This document shows, piece after piece, positions 10,112-22,269 of a DNA stretch of 64,000 nucleotides. A model generated the notes under the pieces. That model did not search any database and had not been told where the DNA came from. It worked only from the letters and a program-made list of their open reading frames with translations. Source of the DNA: Pictodentalium vernedei (taxonomy: Eukaryota; Mollusca; Scaphopoda; Dentaliida; Dentaliidae); NCBI GenBank assembly GCA_031216915.1, contig CM062297.1, positions 832,427,337-832,491,336 of the forward strand. Direction: 5' to 3'. Both the position numbers and the translations under genes were made by a program. Position 1 is the stretch's first letter; every line of letters starts with the position of its first letter.

Positions 10112-13100
10112 GCCTCTGGCACTGCTGCAACCCCTCTTTTTCGGTTACACTCTAAACAGGTCAATCGCACGTTCCCCCAGCAGTGCTGTTGCCCAGCCGG
10201 TCGACACTGAACTGCTGTGTATCTTTGGGCTGGTAGGCCCACAGCATCTCGATGTTGCATGTCGCACAGTGGTTCTGTTGGTCCTCCTTGAGCCGCAGAA
10301 TGTAGTCGGCCTTGGGATTGAACCCCGGGAATCCTTTGACCTAGTCCTGGCGCTTATGGGTGACAAGCTTCCTCGCGATGTTTTTGCGGAGCTGCTGCTG
10401 TGTGTGCTGCCTGACGTCAGTACCGTCAAAAGGGTGGACAGGTCACACGTTCGAGCTGCTGCATGTACTCCACGCAGGAAACGGCGAGGTAGGCGAGGTT
10501 GGACCTTTGTAGGAAGTTGTCTATGATACAAACCTTCTGTGGGTCGTGGATAGTGAGATCCTGGCTTGAGTCGACTGTGAGGGCATACCCGAGGCGCCAA
10601 TCATCGGTCTTAATAGTCTGTTCAGCGGCCTCAATGGTGACATCAACGATGTCATTGAGTACGAGCTCTTCTTCGCCGTCTGTGCCCGGGGTGGGAACAA
10701 TAATGTTCTGTTTTCGGCTGCCCTTGGGGTGAAATAGCAGCGGAACCGGGGTGTCTGGAAAGTACTCCTTGTGTCTTTGGAGCAACAGCTCTTGTGTCCG
10801 GTTGCGAACCTTCTGCCGGCTAATGAGGATCAGGTCACATGGCCTCCATTGTTCCATGGGGCGTTCCCATCCGAGACAGCTGGGGAGAGCCTTCCGCATC
10901 TCCTGACACTGGACCTTGTCAGCCTAGAGGCGGATGTGCCTTTTCAGGGCCTTAACCTCTTCGTAATAATCCATTGCTTGATGTAACCAGTCATGGGGCA
11001 TCTCACCTGCGATTGGTGGTGGCTGGCCTTGGTCACCACAGCAGATAGCCTAGACCCCGCGCTGGTCCAGCCAGTCCAGGAACATTTTTAAGATAGGCCG
11101 GCGCACGTTGCAGACCTCATCCCAGATGATGACACGGGAGATGAATTTTTGGCCCATGCGGTCTGGGGTGCTGTCGTCCTGGCCGCTCCAAGGAAGACGC
11201 TATGGTAGGTCTGGGCCTTGACTCCCCTACCTCGCATCTCTTTGGCAACGCGGTGAGTTGGGGTAAAGACAAGTGGGTCTCGCACCCTGAAGAGCTTGAT
11301 CGCTCTCGTTGTCTTGCCGCTATTCTTCTCCCTGTCGCCACCGGAACCGCCTCTTCTTTGTCAAAACGCTGTAACATACTGAGAAGGGTTATATGGGCGT
11401 ATGCTAACATAGACGCCCTTAGGTGGGCGTACTGGGGCAGGCTGCCATCATAGTAAGTTAGCTCATGACCTAGGGGGCACCGTTCTGGGGCTCTGACAAG
11501 AGTGCCACTTTGGCGAATATCTCAAGATAATCTAGTTCACCACGATTCGTGACCAGGCGGTGAGTCAATCGTTTACCATCGGCTTTTGCGCTTTCAGTGA
11601 ACTTCCCGGTGATGCTGCAGCCCTGATCTCTATGTTCGGGGAACCATACTACATTCTTCTTTCCGAAAGCGATGATGGCTTCTCCTGCCTCAAATCCGGC
11701 TAGGATGCCGGAATCCATGTGATATGAGAGAAGGGACATCGGGGCACAGCCTTGCGCCTCGAAATGCCTCCCAAATCATGCAGGGATGACAGGGTGGACA
11801 CTTGGGTCGAAAGCCCACTTGCGTATTTCGGCGAAACCGGTACCTTTGTCTTTGGGCAAAGCGCCATTGATTGCTACACGGGTCATGTTGGCCTTTGGAT
11901 GACCGAAACGTTCGAAGTAGGTCTGAGCGTCACCAAGCCCTTGGAAACTTGTGGGATAGATAGCCTTCATGTCAATGCTTATGATGTCATTGACGTGATA
12001 CCGTTCGGCGTTCCAGGGGCCACCGTGGGCATGTTCGACGCAAGCCTTTTGGATGTCATCCAGAAAAGATGCTGGGGTCGGCTTCCAGTCGTTCCTTTCC
12101 TTTGCGACGATGGCAGCGTGGTTCACTGACGGCAAGAGATTCATCTCCTAGATTGACGCAGGCCTTCTGGAGGATTTGGTGGATCTCTTGAGTCCTAAAG
12201 GGACGGCCCTCTTGTAGACGAACTGGTCGACGCTGAGCTGTCTGTCCTGGCCACCTCCGAGTAGCCAGACCGCGATTGGCTCATTTTGGGTGGCCTGTCT
12301 GATGGCTTCGCAGACGTGACCCTCGTATATGTGCACCTGTCTGGACTGGGGTTAGTGCAGGTCTTTGAACCAGACGTGGTTGTTATGGCAGATGAGCTCT
12401 ACTTTCCCTCTCAAATCATTTCCTTCAAACCGCTTGAGGAACTTTTCGAGCTCGGCTACATCGTCGACCGTTGCACAAGCGCCATGGACTCTCTTCTCCC
12501 ACTCTTCGATTTTCTGTCGCCTGGTGGGACCCTGTCTTCTGAGAGCTCCCTCGAAGTGCTCCACTACTCTGCGCGACACAGTTGAGATCACCTTCTTTCA
12601 TTGGTGCTAGGTTTGTTTGGTTTGGGTTTCTGAGAGGATAGAGCCCGTAAACGACCGCGGTAACAGGGTAAGATTCTGGTAGAACACCTGGTCGATTCCG
12701 GTCAGCGCGCCCGGCTTAATTTCTGTAGAGATCCCAACGATGCGCCGCCCCTTCTTCCTCTCGGCACGGACAGGGTCGAACTTATCCTCGACGACCCAGT
12801 CTCCTTCGTCATGCTCACGCAGGAACTTGATTTTCAAGGTGAACGCGCCCTCTGGGAGGGTTGCTTGCAGTCGTGCTGCCCTCTCGTCCGTCATGCGGAC
12901 ATCCAGGGCCAGTCGGCCGGCCCTTGCATGCATACCATCAGCGATCTCAACGTTGCCGATGTCAAGGGGGTTCTTTACCTCTACCCTCCATATAGAGAAG
13001 ACCGTGGCGGCACCATCAACTTCAAACTCGTCTTTGGCGTAGTTCACAAGATCGACCCATGGTTCATCATCTGGCAGCCTCACCGACTGAGGGACTTTGA

Positions 13101-13352
13101 TATCCAACTCGAATTGCCGCGGTGATTTGGCTGGGTCAAACTCTTCAACAATTGCCTTCACTTTCTCTCACGCGCCTTTCGAGGCGGAGAGGGGGGGGGG
13201 GGTCGTGAAGCATCTGGAAGCAGTGGCCTCAGCAATCGCTTCTTTATTGCTTCTGGAATGGGTTCATCCAGGATGTTCTGGACAACATCTTAGAAAGGCT
13301 CCGGTGTTTGCATTTCACCCAACAGCTGATTGATGTATTCGTCCATACTCGC
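10112..13352 (-). pseudogene. PolB - SF1 helicase - HNH-like fusion protein of the Polinton-like element
   Basis: Reading leftward from the ATG near 13352 (MASMDEYINQLLGEMQ), a poly-C frameshift near 13190 leads into the 184-codon frame at 13161-12607 (RQFELDIKVPQSVRLPDDEP). Then come CHNNHVWFKDLH, VWLLGGGQDRQLSVDQFV and NDIISIDMKAIYPTSFQG, the last matching polymerase motif A (D-x-x-x-x-Y-P). Next are GEAIIAFGKKNVVWF, GKRLTHRLVTNRGELDY and RASMLAYAHITLLSMLQRF, ending at a motif-C-like VAT. The helicase begins in another frame with S-G-K-T-T (Walker A), DPLVFTPTHRVAKEM, VIIWDEVC (motif II), ICCGDQGQPPPIAGE, DWRLGYALTVDSSQ (motif V) and SNLAYLAVSCVEYMQQLE (motif VI). The tail has ILRLKEDQQNHCATCN, FSVDRLGN and NVRLTCLECNRKRG, an HNH-type zinc finger. 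The single direction and order suggest one long protein. Confidence 0.7.
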
Positions 13353-13387
13353 CATGCCGAATTACTATGCTTGTTGCCACCACATCT

Positions 13388-13666
13388 CTAAATGGAGATT
13401 TCGATGGCCGCCAGCCGGGTAAATTCCTTTGCAGTGGCCCTCTGTTCTCGGTGCAGTAATTTCATATGTTCGTTCTTATAACCACACCTCAGGCAGAGCG
13501 ATAATTGGTTCGTTACCCCCTTGCCACAAACACGGCAAGGTTTTGTATACGATCCACTTCGCAGTTTGACAGATGTACCCCCACAGTACTCACCCATACA
13601 GCGCCGGCCACATAACTCCGTAGACCTCAGAACAAGCCACTGACATGTGTTTTTATCTATCCGCAT
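13388..13666 (-). CDS. Small zinc-ribbon protein of the Polinton-like element
   Basis: This 92-residue open frame has paired cysteines: C-G-R-R-C-M-G-E-Y-C near residues 19-28, PCRVCGKGV near residue 43 and LCLRCGYKNEH near residue 57, then a basic helix ending FTRLAAIEI. The spacing suggests one or two small zinc-binding units. I recall similar short proteins beside the polymerase gene in related elements. It lies about 35 bp upstream of the polymerase-helicase start on the same strand, so co-transcription is plausible. Role unknown; nucleic-acid binding or transcription control is a guess. Confidence 0.55.
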   Translation of the reverse strand: MRIDKNTCQWLVLRSTELCGRRCMGEYCGGTSVKLRSGSYTKPCRVCGKGVTNQLSLCLRCGYKNEHMKLLHREQRATAKEFTRLAAIEISI

Positions 13667-13899
13667 TGTGCACCTGGTCGGGTATATCCATTATCACGGA
13701 TATGTCTAATAGGCTTCACCGCCGGAAGGAAGTTTATGTCTATGAGAGCCTGGGCCGGTCGGGGGGTGCCGGCTCCACCCCCCCCCCCCTGCCTGCCAAC
13801 CACCATCTGGGGTTGAGGGGGTCGGTGGGGTGATAGGCTGCCCCCGGGTTCCCCGAGTTGGTGCATTCGCCCCCTGCTTACCACCAAAAAGTTGGTGCA

Positions 13900-16400
13900 T
13901 TCACCTTCCCTGCGTCTGTGCCAAATATTCTGCGCCTAGTCACTCCGAACCGCGTAGCTCTTAAGTTATTTTTCACATTCATGAAATACCGATAGCACGG
14001 TGCAATATGTACCAATCAGGCTGGAGGTATTTCAGGCGTTTAAACATCCTGCCCCGTTCGTTGAGCGACGCCGAGTAGCGTAGCGGTGTCGTGTTATAGA
14101 TCGGGAGACGTCGTTCAAATTTTTTAAATACCGGCAAGCGCGGTTGGTAACCGACTTATACAGTGTCCTTTGTTCGGTGAATAAAACGCACGAACTCGGG
14201 TATACTCTGTTAAACAAAGGTACTCAACTGACGTCACTTGAATACTTGGAATATTGTTCTATTAGGTATTTCAAGTTGCTTGCATAACTTGAAAAGACAA
14301 CAGAGTAAGGGTGTAAGTAAAGGATAATACAAGGGCAAAGATCATTATCTGGCGTCACTCAATGCATGGGACAGGTTGTTCCAATTCATGAAATACCTCC
14401 AGCTCGATTGGTAACTATTACGGAAATACTTGATTGAACAATGGACTAACGTCACTTGAATACCTCTCGTCCACTGATCATACCCTAGCCCGTGCGTTTT
14501 ATTGATGGAACTACATTTTGGGTGCAAGTCATTTACCAACCTGCTATCGGTATTAAACCTGCCAGCCTGCCGTAACACCCCCATGCAGCTCGATGCCAAT
14601 GGCCGCACGCTGACAGGTTGTTCAAATCTATTGTGACGGGTCGATTCCGGTTCTGTCGATGTATCTTGTAAATATTAAACTTACAGTTGTGTTGTGTTCC
14701 CAAGATGTACCTTTTAGATAATTTTAAATTCAGTTATTTGCAATTTAGCCGGAAATTAATAGATATTATGTCATGTTAATCCCTGTTTTGGAAATCTTTA
14801 TCTTGGAATATGTTCATATCCATATTCTTCAATGTTATTTAGTTGAGTCCACCATTTTACAGTTTCGACAAACATTTTCTACAATCAGATCTCCGATTGG
14901 CCTGTTCTTAATGATAGGGCTAATGAGAGCCTGGTTTGTGGGAAGTGTTCGGCACTTCACTGTCAAAGTCCGATTGTTTTTGGTTGGCGTTCGTTTGAAA
15001 GCCGTGTTGCGGTCCGGTTTAATCATTTTAGTTGTAATCTTGGAATCTCCAGGTTCCATCTATCTGGGAAGTTTTTAGTTCCATCCTTTTTTGGTATTTT
15101 ATGTGGTAGGAGGTTTACGTAGTTCTTATTCTTTATTTTGGCAATTTGTCTAAATTGTTAGAATGAAGTGAGAAATAGGTCTAAGTCATATTAAATTAGC
15201 CTTCCACCTCTTACATATTAGTAATAATTATTATCTGTCATACACCATGAATTGAAATCATTTAACCGTTGTCAGTTTAACCCTTTCAACACTGATGGTA
15301 TCTTCCATGCCAGTTAAATGGCAGAAATGGGAAGAGTCCATATCCATTATTTGGGGTGGGGGGGGGGGGGGGGCAATTAATAGTTTCAACGTGCAGCCTC
15401 CAGGCTGCTCGTTGAAAATATTAATTGTTCTACCACACATGTTCACTTATTAGCCATCCTACTTAAAGAAATTATGACGTATCGTGTTCCTGGACCGGAA
15501 AAACGTCCTCTCGTGCTGAAAGAGTTAAGGATGCCCTCCCGTCGTCTGTTCACCCGTCGCCCATCCGTTCGTCGTTCGTTCGTCTTTCAGTCTATATGTA
15601 AGTCAGTTAACTGAGAGTCATAGCTCAGAAAAAATATATTTCTCAGCTTTCAGTTTGCACCCGATGATGAAATAAATGAAGCGACTGGTCTATACGATAA
15701 CTTGAGCAGCTGCTGCAGTTAGTAATTTGTTCTCTTGTAACACAGCAGAATGAATCACGCTCTATGTTCTGGGTGATAATAAGGTTGATAGATTTTTTAT
15801 ACATTGACTTTCTGAAAACGAAACGTCATTGTTCCTCCTTAAGACCAAGATGTTTTATTAAAATAAAATTCTGAGATTCAACCGTGTTCCTTGTTGTTTT
15901 GACCGCTTTTATGAACTTACATCCTGGCTCTTTTGTCTTTTCGGGGAGTGTAACGAACTTGAAAAACCTGATTGAACAATGGATAGAGTGTTCAAGTGAC
16001 GTCATTTGAATATCTCTCGTGTTCTGAGTATGCCCGACTCCGTGCGTTTTATTGATTGAACCAAAGCTAGGGTGTAATTCAGTTACCAACCTATCTATCG
16101 GTATTCATGGATTTGAACAACCTGACAGCGTGTTGTAACAACTCGCCGCTACGCGGCTCGGCGCCGCTCACTGCACGCTGCCAGGTTGTTTAAATCCATG
16201 AATTCCCCCAGCTTGGTTGGTAACTGTTACTTCTTGTTCCTAAGCCATAGTTCAAGAACCTATGGACTTGTGTGGGTTATCCAGGGGTAAGAGGGGGTTG
16301 AAGTAAATTTACTGATCTAGTCTGCCCTGCACCGCTCCGTTTACCCTATGATTGCCTTCAACTCGATTGGTAACTATTACCTACCGAACCCGAATGGCAA
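13900..16400. repeat. Mosaic of direct and inverted copies of a 140-200 bp repeat
   Basis: A segment with TTGAACAATGGA, a CGTGCGTTTTATTGAT phrase and ACCAACCT occurs at about 14425-14560 and 15963-16100 in one orientation. A shorter inverted copy lies near 14160-14260 (AATAAAACGCACGAACTCGG). At 16100-16215 a hairpin forms between GGATTTGAACAACCTG and CAGGTTGTTTAAATCC. The copies look like pieces of a MITE-type family. A G-run lies at 15357-15373. No gene is seen. Confidence 0.6.
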
Positions 16401-16807
16401 ACATGCCAGGGTGTAAATAATCTTTGTTGTCTTCACTCAACAGAATAATCATGACAATCAACAGTAATCTCTCACGCCATCAGTCTAATCCTTAAAATAT
16501 TCTGGTGCACAAGTTAAGTTTATAGCGTAAATTCAGTTTCCCTCATAAATATTCCATCGCCTAATTTTAGATTCAATTTTCCGACCAATTGAAATATTCT
16601 ACCAGATTGAATCTAAATATACCTTAAACATTCATTTTCTTTGATCAAAGCAAGAAGTGTTTCTCATCCGAGATTTGATTTGATCGAATCCTCATTGACA
16701 ATTAGCATACTAGTTGGTTTACAGAATAATATGGATGGAGACGCGTTACAGCTGTAGTTTTCTTATGACATCGCGTAGTTCCACTAAGCTGGCGCATGAA
16801 ATAATTT

Positions 16808-16938
16808 AAGAAATAACTGTTGTTTTCCTTCGGTTTATTCGATATAAAGCAAAAATTTTCAGCGAGTTATGATTAAGCTTGCGCTGAAAATTTTTGTTTT
16901 ATATCGCATAAACCGAAGGAAAACAACAGTTATTTCTT
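16808..16938. repeat. Inverted repeat, arms about 53 bp
   Basis: The left arm 16808-16860 begins AAGAAATAACTGTTG and is mirrored by 16885-16938 ending CAACAGTTATTTCTT. A spacer of about 25 bp is itself partly symmetric. It would form a long stem and is probably a palindromic MITE. Confidence 0.85.
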
Positions 16939-17254
16939 CTAATTTAATCCGGCTTTATATTAAAATATAAAAAAAACTATGTGTACGTGAACGAAAAACT
17001 TTTAATTTTCGCAAAAGACAACAGTCAAATTCAGGAAAGTGTGCCATAAACGGTCACGTTAATCATTGTCAAATTGTTTGTTGTTTTGATTTTCGATCGC
17101 AGACGTCAGATATTTAGCAAGTAACGTAAACATTTTTTTAAGTTCCCCAAAAATCATGTTTGAATGTATGATCTTTTATTCGTCTCCCACTTGGGTATAT
17201 TTTATTAAATTCAATTGTTCCCGAAAAATTATCTTTATATTCTCGCTGACTGGA

Positions 17255-17520
17255 GGCGATGAAAAATCGACGCGCAATTGCCATATCGAGTGGCATCCAA
17301 AGCATGGCAGGTTTTCCTGGTTACTCATATAGCAAACACAGGCAATGTTTCTGCCAATGGACCTCTGGGTTACCCGGAGGTCCATTGACTGAAACATTGC
17401 TTGTGCACAGGCCATATGTACATAATTTGATAGCCTTACTATGGTCATAACGCGTAGATTAAAGAGCAGATCGACGTGCTATCTGTTCGCATTTCATGAC
17501 AGGACTTATAGTTTTAACTG
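17255..17520 (-). mobile_element. MITE with CCAATGGACCTC palindromic core, copy 1
   Basis: The centre reads GCCAATGGACCTC then GAGGTCCATTG, flanked by GGCAATGTTTC and GAAACATTGC. The right end AGGACTTATAGTTTTAACTG at 17520 matches the terminal repeat of the related copy at 47119-47434 in reverse orientation. The left end appears truncated near 17255. Confidence 0.75.
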
Positions 17521-18195
17521 TATGTTTCTCCAATCAGAATTATACCGAGTCCCCTGTTTTCTAATTCCGTGATATTGGACCTGAGTGTTGAGCATACTGA
17601 GTCATTCCACTCAGGTTTGCTTCCCTCCACGGCAGAGTACACAATCCCAAGAACAACACACTTTTAGATCAATCTTTACCCACCCGATTTCTTTAAATAC
17701 CTCAGCCGGGGTACTGACATCTGCCAGTCTGTGATCAGCGACGGTTTCAAATCCTCCTTAATGTACTTGCCAACCACGCCACTAAGGCACATAGAACCCC
17801 ACTGATATATGTGTATAGCACTGAGTAGGCATCCTTCTGTGACCGCTCTAGCCTTTAGTTCAAAATGTTTCCTTCACTCCTGAGTGTTTGATTTCTTCTG
17901 TGTTAAAGCAAAGAATTGATAGCATTACTCCATTGTGGATCCTGTACAAAAACAGTGCTCATAATTATGGCAAAACGTCTTTCTAGATTTGTTCAAATAA
18001 CTTGTTTATTCGCGCGTGAAGTATATATACTGGAGTTCCGATGTATTTCATTTATATATTTTAACTTTTTAATATTGTTGTGGCGTGAGTTGCGGCCATT
18101 GTTTACTTTTTCCATTTGTCTGGCGAATGTAGAAGCTTTATCGCGTGCTGTGTTTGCTTCGCTTTATGATGCTAAGAGTTGTATAAAATATTCTT

Positions 18196-18353
18196 GTGCG
18201 GAGTTAGTATGTTGGGGAGCTAACAGTTGCTCGCCGTTGCTCGGTGGTTCTCTCCGGGTACACCGGCTTCCTCCACCTGTAAAACTGTCATGGTCATGAT
18301 TAGCCATTGTGCAGAAGTATGTGACCTTACCACCAATAAATAAATAAATAAAT
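18196..18353 (+). mobile_element. 3' fragment of the SINE family seen at 33.6 kb
   Basis: It shares the body GCGGAGTTA-GATGTTGGGGAGCT-type text, CTCGGTGGTTCTCTC, CCGGCTTCCTCCACC, AAAACTGTCA and GATTAGCCATTGTGCA, and ends in an (AATA)n tail. The promoter head is missing, as in a 5'-truncated copy. Confidence 0.8.
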
Positions 18354-18403
18354 AATCTTACAATCAACATGTATTTTGTCTGTATTAACTCCGCAACTGT
18401 CAT

Positions 18404-18448
18404 GTATCCGACCCCCTGATAAAGATGTTTGTATCAGGGGACGGATAC
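18404..18448. repeat. Short hairpin
   Basis: GTATCCGACCCCCTGATA pairs with TATCAGGGGACGGATAC across a short loop, with one bulge. Confidence 0.7.
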
Positions 18449-18570
18449 AAGCACGTTCCTTTCACGTGAGTTCAATTTTTTTTTCTTTTTGTTCATCCGT
18501 ACGAATAAATAGTTCGTTATATATTCGTCTACATTCTTGACTTATCCCCAATGTATTTTAAGATAAAATG

Positions 18571-18727
18571 ATTATTACCATTATGTGGATGTATAATATA
18601 TGTATCCGAGTCTCACTCCGGGTTCTAAGGGTAGATCACGACTCGTCTCCGACTCGTCGTGATCTGCTCTTAGAACCCGGAGCTCGACTCGGATACATAT
18701 TTTGTACATCCACATAATGGTAATAAT
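18571..18727. repeat. Inverted repeat, arms about 65-70 bp
   Basis: ATTATTACCATTATGTGGATG at the left is mirrored by CATCCACATAATGGTAATAAT at the right. The inner arms carry CCGGGTTCTAAG / CTTAGAACCCGG and ATCACGACTCGTC / GACTCGTCGTGAT. It resembles the other palindromic MITEs of the window. Confidence 0.85.
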
Positions 18728-19561
18728 CTCTATGTATCAACATATCAATGTAGTTCTGTGGTATGCGATTACAGTTTAATAGTACACCGTTTTTGTAGAA
18801 TGTTCAACTATTTGTACATATTATTAGTTTCTATTTTATCAAATATTTCATCATATTTGCAAAAAAAGGAAATAAAAGATGTTCAATCAATACTGTCTGT
18901 ATAAAACAGCAATACAAAGAGATGTTACTACGCGTCATCAGTATTAGTTTCAACCTAGATTTCTGTGAGTCTTTCAAGCATTGCACTTGACTTTGGGAAC
19001 GTTTTTTTTATAGGAGAGTGGGTAGATATGGTGACGGAGTTTTTTAGCGTGTTCATACCTCGTTTCGACATATTTGGTGTTAATTGTGTAACATCATCGA
19101 TAAAAGCTACCTGACGCATACGACGGGGAACCCATTTGTCGTTTGTTGCAATAAAAATTTATCTGTACGTGACAAGTAGACAATCAAACATTTTAGGGCC
19201 TGGGAAGGGGGTGCTCTTTGTGCAGTATCTGGAGACGTTCGAAATACTTTTAAAACACGTGAAGCGGATTTACTGCCCATCTACTATTTACATCTCTTTT
19301 TTTAAAAAAATACACAAGAGTCACAAGCAAACTTCCAGCGCAGGCTTTCTCGTAACTTCTTGCTATGTCATATAAATATTAAGCAACTGGCTATCTGCCA
19401 GAGTGCGCCCACGCCACATTTTTGTGGCGTTTCCCTCTACTTGTTCCATATGTTTTATCCTCAATAAAACGAAGAAACCTTTAGACAGTACAGCCGCCGT
19501 GGACTAGTCGTAATTCACACGTGGGCAGTAATGTACACGCATACGTTTATCAGGTAATGCA

Positions 19562-19638
19562 AATCATCAGCAGCACAAATTTAATTAATGAAGCCCCGGG
19601 TTGTACCCGGTGCTTCATTAATTAAATTTCTGGTGATT
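19562..19638. repeat. Hairpin, arms about 35 bp
   Basis: AAATTTAATTAATGAAGC and GCTTCATTAATTAAATTT flank a CCCGGGTTGTACCCGG loop, with outer pairing AATCATCAG / TGGTGATT. Confidence 0.8.
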
Positions 19639-21539
19639 ATTCCTGTAAGTGCTTGGAATCTAATATTATTGCATCCGTAGAAATATTGCCCACCCGTAGA
19701 GAATGACCAGTTCAAGGTGCCGTACTGTAGTTTCGCCGTGGCCCATATCTGTTAAACTTGCGTAATGTCCTTACCTGCTTTTACATTTTTTACCATTCTC
19801 TTTTACTTATGGATTTTCCATTTTCAAAGTTTGAGCTGTTGTATCTTTGGTACATCATTTCTCTGGGTGGTGTCAATACTTTTTTCTGTTGCTGCGTTAT
19901 GTACCTTTCCTGCGAAATTCATCCATTTCCTTCGTTTTGGAAATTTTCGATCACCGTTGGATAATTTTATGGATTTGAGAAGCCGGTGTATTGGTATTGC
20001 GAAAGCTTTGTTAGTAACAAACATATTTTGATACTTGTAAATGACAAAGAGAGAAGTATATCATTAACATGTAATCATAACATAAACGTAATTATTTCTC
20101 AGTCGAATTAAACTAAGTGGTCGCGTTGGTTGATAGTCTAGTCAAAGTATGATAGACCGTGCAAAACTTTCTACAGAAATGGTTTGAACGTAACAAAATC
20201 CGAGCTCGATGTAATGCGCGTTTACGAGAAATCCAATATTGCGTCCAAGATGGCCGCCAAAATGAACAAAAAATGCATTACTCATTTTTACTCCCTTATT
20301 TGACATTATAGTATGACAATATAGGCTTAGACGAAACGCCACCATATGGTACCAAATTCGATGAATATAATATCCTTAGTGACCGCCAAAACGACCCTCT
20401 GAAATAAGAAAAAAATTCGTTTTCAGTCGAATGTCGCTAAATATTCTTGGAGGATTAGCAAAATTACCTCCACCATACTGAATGGTACCTTGCGCGTTAA
20501 TTAAGACATTTCTCAGCAGCTGCGTTCACGATTTGAACCAGTATCCGGCTGAAACATACAGCGAACATAGAAGTCCCTCCAGAATGTTTTACGTTTTGCA
20601 TTGCAACAACTTACAAGTATGCGATTAGATTGCGACAAAATATAAATCATTCAGACTTAACGAAACGGGCACTTCTTAAAAATGAAAAGAGCACTGATGT
20701 GAAAAAACACGAGATTTGCAACGTTGTTGTATTGTTCGACCTTAGACTTCCTTACCTACCTGTTGATCGATAGTTTTACTCAATTCGATAATAATCTTTT
20801 CAATTCGAAATTACATCCTATCTATCCTCTAGAGATAATTCTTTTTATTACACATCCATTAAACTTTAAACCCTTGTATTTAACGAAATGACCACTATGA
20901 CATAAATGTTTTTGTATTCAACAGATGATGTACAAGCCTGAACGTTTTCCAAGCACTGTTTTTTTTTGTTCCTTCGAGTCATTAGTTAGCTTCGAAAAGT
21001 TTCCAAATTTTGTTATACAATTATCGATCGTTTGTCGCGTTTGTGTAAAAATGAAAACATCCAAAGCAAAATAAAGCCACTTCACAAAAAATTAGTTAAC
21101 CAAAAATGAGATAATATTAAAAAAGCAATCATTTTCCAATCACAACATTAACCCGATTCCGCAGCCGTCTCGTTTTGCGGATGCCGTTATATCTAATTGG
21201 TCAACTTTATTGCGGTAAATCTTCGGACATCTTAACATGCTTCGAACGTCTTTTTAAAAAGTTTCTCCCAGCTGATTTTGCAAATCTGCCCAAATTTGTA
21301 CTTATATTTTTACTAACAGTAATAGCTACAAAATGGTTAGGCGTGAATGGACACCAGCCGAAGAGAAACAGCGACTGGTTTTCAAAAGGTTGTTTTTTTT
21401 TGGGGGGGGGGGGGGGTCGATCCATTTGATCAGTACAGTTTCAAAAAAAAACAAACGGACTCTTCGCCTTTGGGTTTAAACATCGGAATTAAAATTTGTT
21501 TATTTAAATGAATTTTAATGCATGGGATGTGTAATAAAC

Positions 21540-21700
21540 ACAGAATGCGATGTGTGTTTGAATCGGTGGGTGTTTTACATAACTCGTTGGAATGGCGTGG
21601 TCATATTCCTCTCGAGCCTACATCTCTCGCGAAATATCACTACGCCATTCCAACTCGTTATGTAACACACCCACCGATTCAAACACACATCGCATTCTGT
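21540..21700. repeat. Inverted repeat, arms about 60 bp
   Basis: ACAGAATGCGATGTGTGTTTG at the left is mirrored by CAAACACACATCGCATTCTGT at the right. The match continues through AACTCGTTGGAATGGCG. The 40-bp spacer is not symmetric. Confidence 0.85.
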
Positions 21701-21816
21701 CAGTATATCCGCCTATCTGTTGCCATTGTTTCCCATTTGCTTAAGCGTATCTTATATTATTGTTTGAATGGATAGATTGTGAGTTATAAGTGGCTTCCCT
21801 GCAGAGGGAAAGGGTG

Positions 21817-22066
21817 TTAACACTTTACCTAACATGAAAAGCAGACGACACTTGCAAAAAAAAATCTTGAATAACTATTTTTTTCATTTTTTGTCTCAAA
21901 AACATAGGTTATGACCCCTCGTTGGAACGAGCTCGACGAGCTCGTTCCAACGAGGGGTCATAACCTATGTTTTTGAGACAAAAAATGAAAATATTTTGAA
22001 AATTAATTGGCGATTTTTGAGAATAGCGCTGGCCGGTTTTGGCCGTTACGTTGGGTAAAGGGTTAA
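21817..22066. mobile_element. Palindromic MITE with TTAA ends (piggyBac-like), copy 1
   Basis: TTAA at 21817 and 22063 bound the element. The ends read TTAACACTTTACCTAAC and, in reverse, TTAACCCTTTACCCAAC. The centre is a near-perfect palindrome around GACCCCTCGTTGGAACGAG with arms of about 50 bp. Length including both TTAAs is 250 bp. TTAA target duplications with a CCCTTT-type end are typical of the piggyBac superfamily; no transposase is present. Confidence 0.8.
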
Positions 22067-22269
22067 CACTTTGCATGACAAAGGTTTTCGGGGGCTGTTG
22101 GACGCAGCTTTTAAATGAGGCAAGACGCTCAGTGTCACCACTGGGTGCGTCGTGCATATTAAATGCCGAGATGGATTTCTCTGAGATTAGTAGGGAGTCG
22201 ATTTACGCAAGCGCAAGCTCGATGAAAGCCTAGACGATCAAAGGGATATCCGTTCACATATGTCTCGTT

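Larger units (their letters stand above)
4620..13700. mobile_element. Decayed Polinton-like (PLV/Maverick-type) element
   Basis: This block collects an rve-type integrase, a B-family DNA polymerase joined to an SF1 helicase and an HNH-like finger, a zinc-ribbon protein and several small virion-type ORFs with membrane segments. From memory, this gene set occurs in polymerase-integrase elements found in coral and mollusc genomes. The transcription layout is + (5.0-6.8 kb), - (8.9-7.05 kb), + (9.07-10.10 kb), - (13.67-10.11 kb). Every gene has frameshifts or stops. I could not find terminal inverted repeats, so the limits are only those of recognisable coding. Base composition is more GC-rich than the flanking DNA. 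I do not see a packaging ATPase or a clear double-jelly-roll capsid protein. Confidence 0.75.
16400..22200. other. Gene-poor stretch with hairpins, a MITE and a SINE fragment
   Basis: Apart from the inverted repeats, MITEs and SINE fragment listed separately, I see no coding evidence. The open frames here are short, AT-rich and without recognisable motifs. A poly-G run lies at 21404-21416. Confidence 0.5.

Noticed and set aside
17916..18299. 127-codon ORF as a membrane protein gene
   Set aside because: Its second half is the SINE fragment and the first half has no recognisable motif.
19136..20031. Hydrophobic ORFs at 19.1-20.0 kb
   Set aside because: AT-rich sequence gives Phe/Leu/Ile-rich frames by composition; there is no start context or similarity that I recognise.
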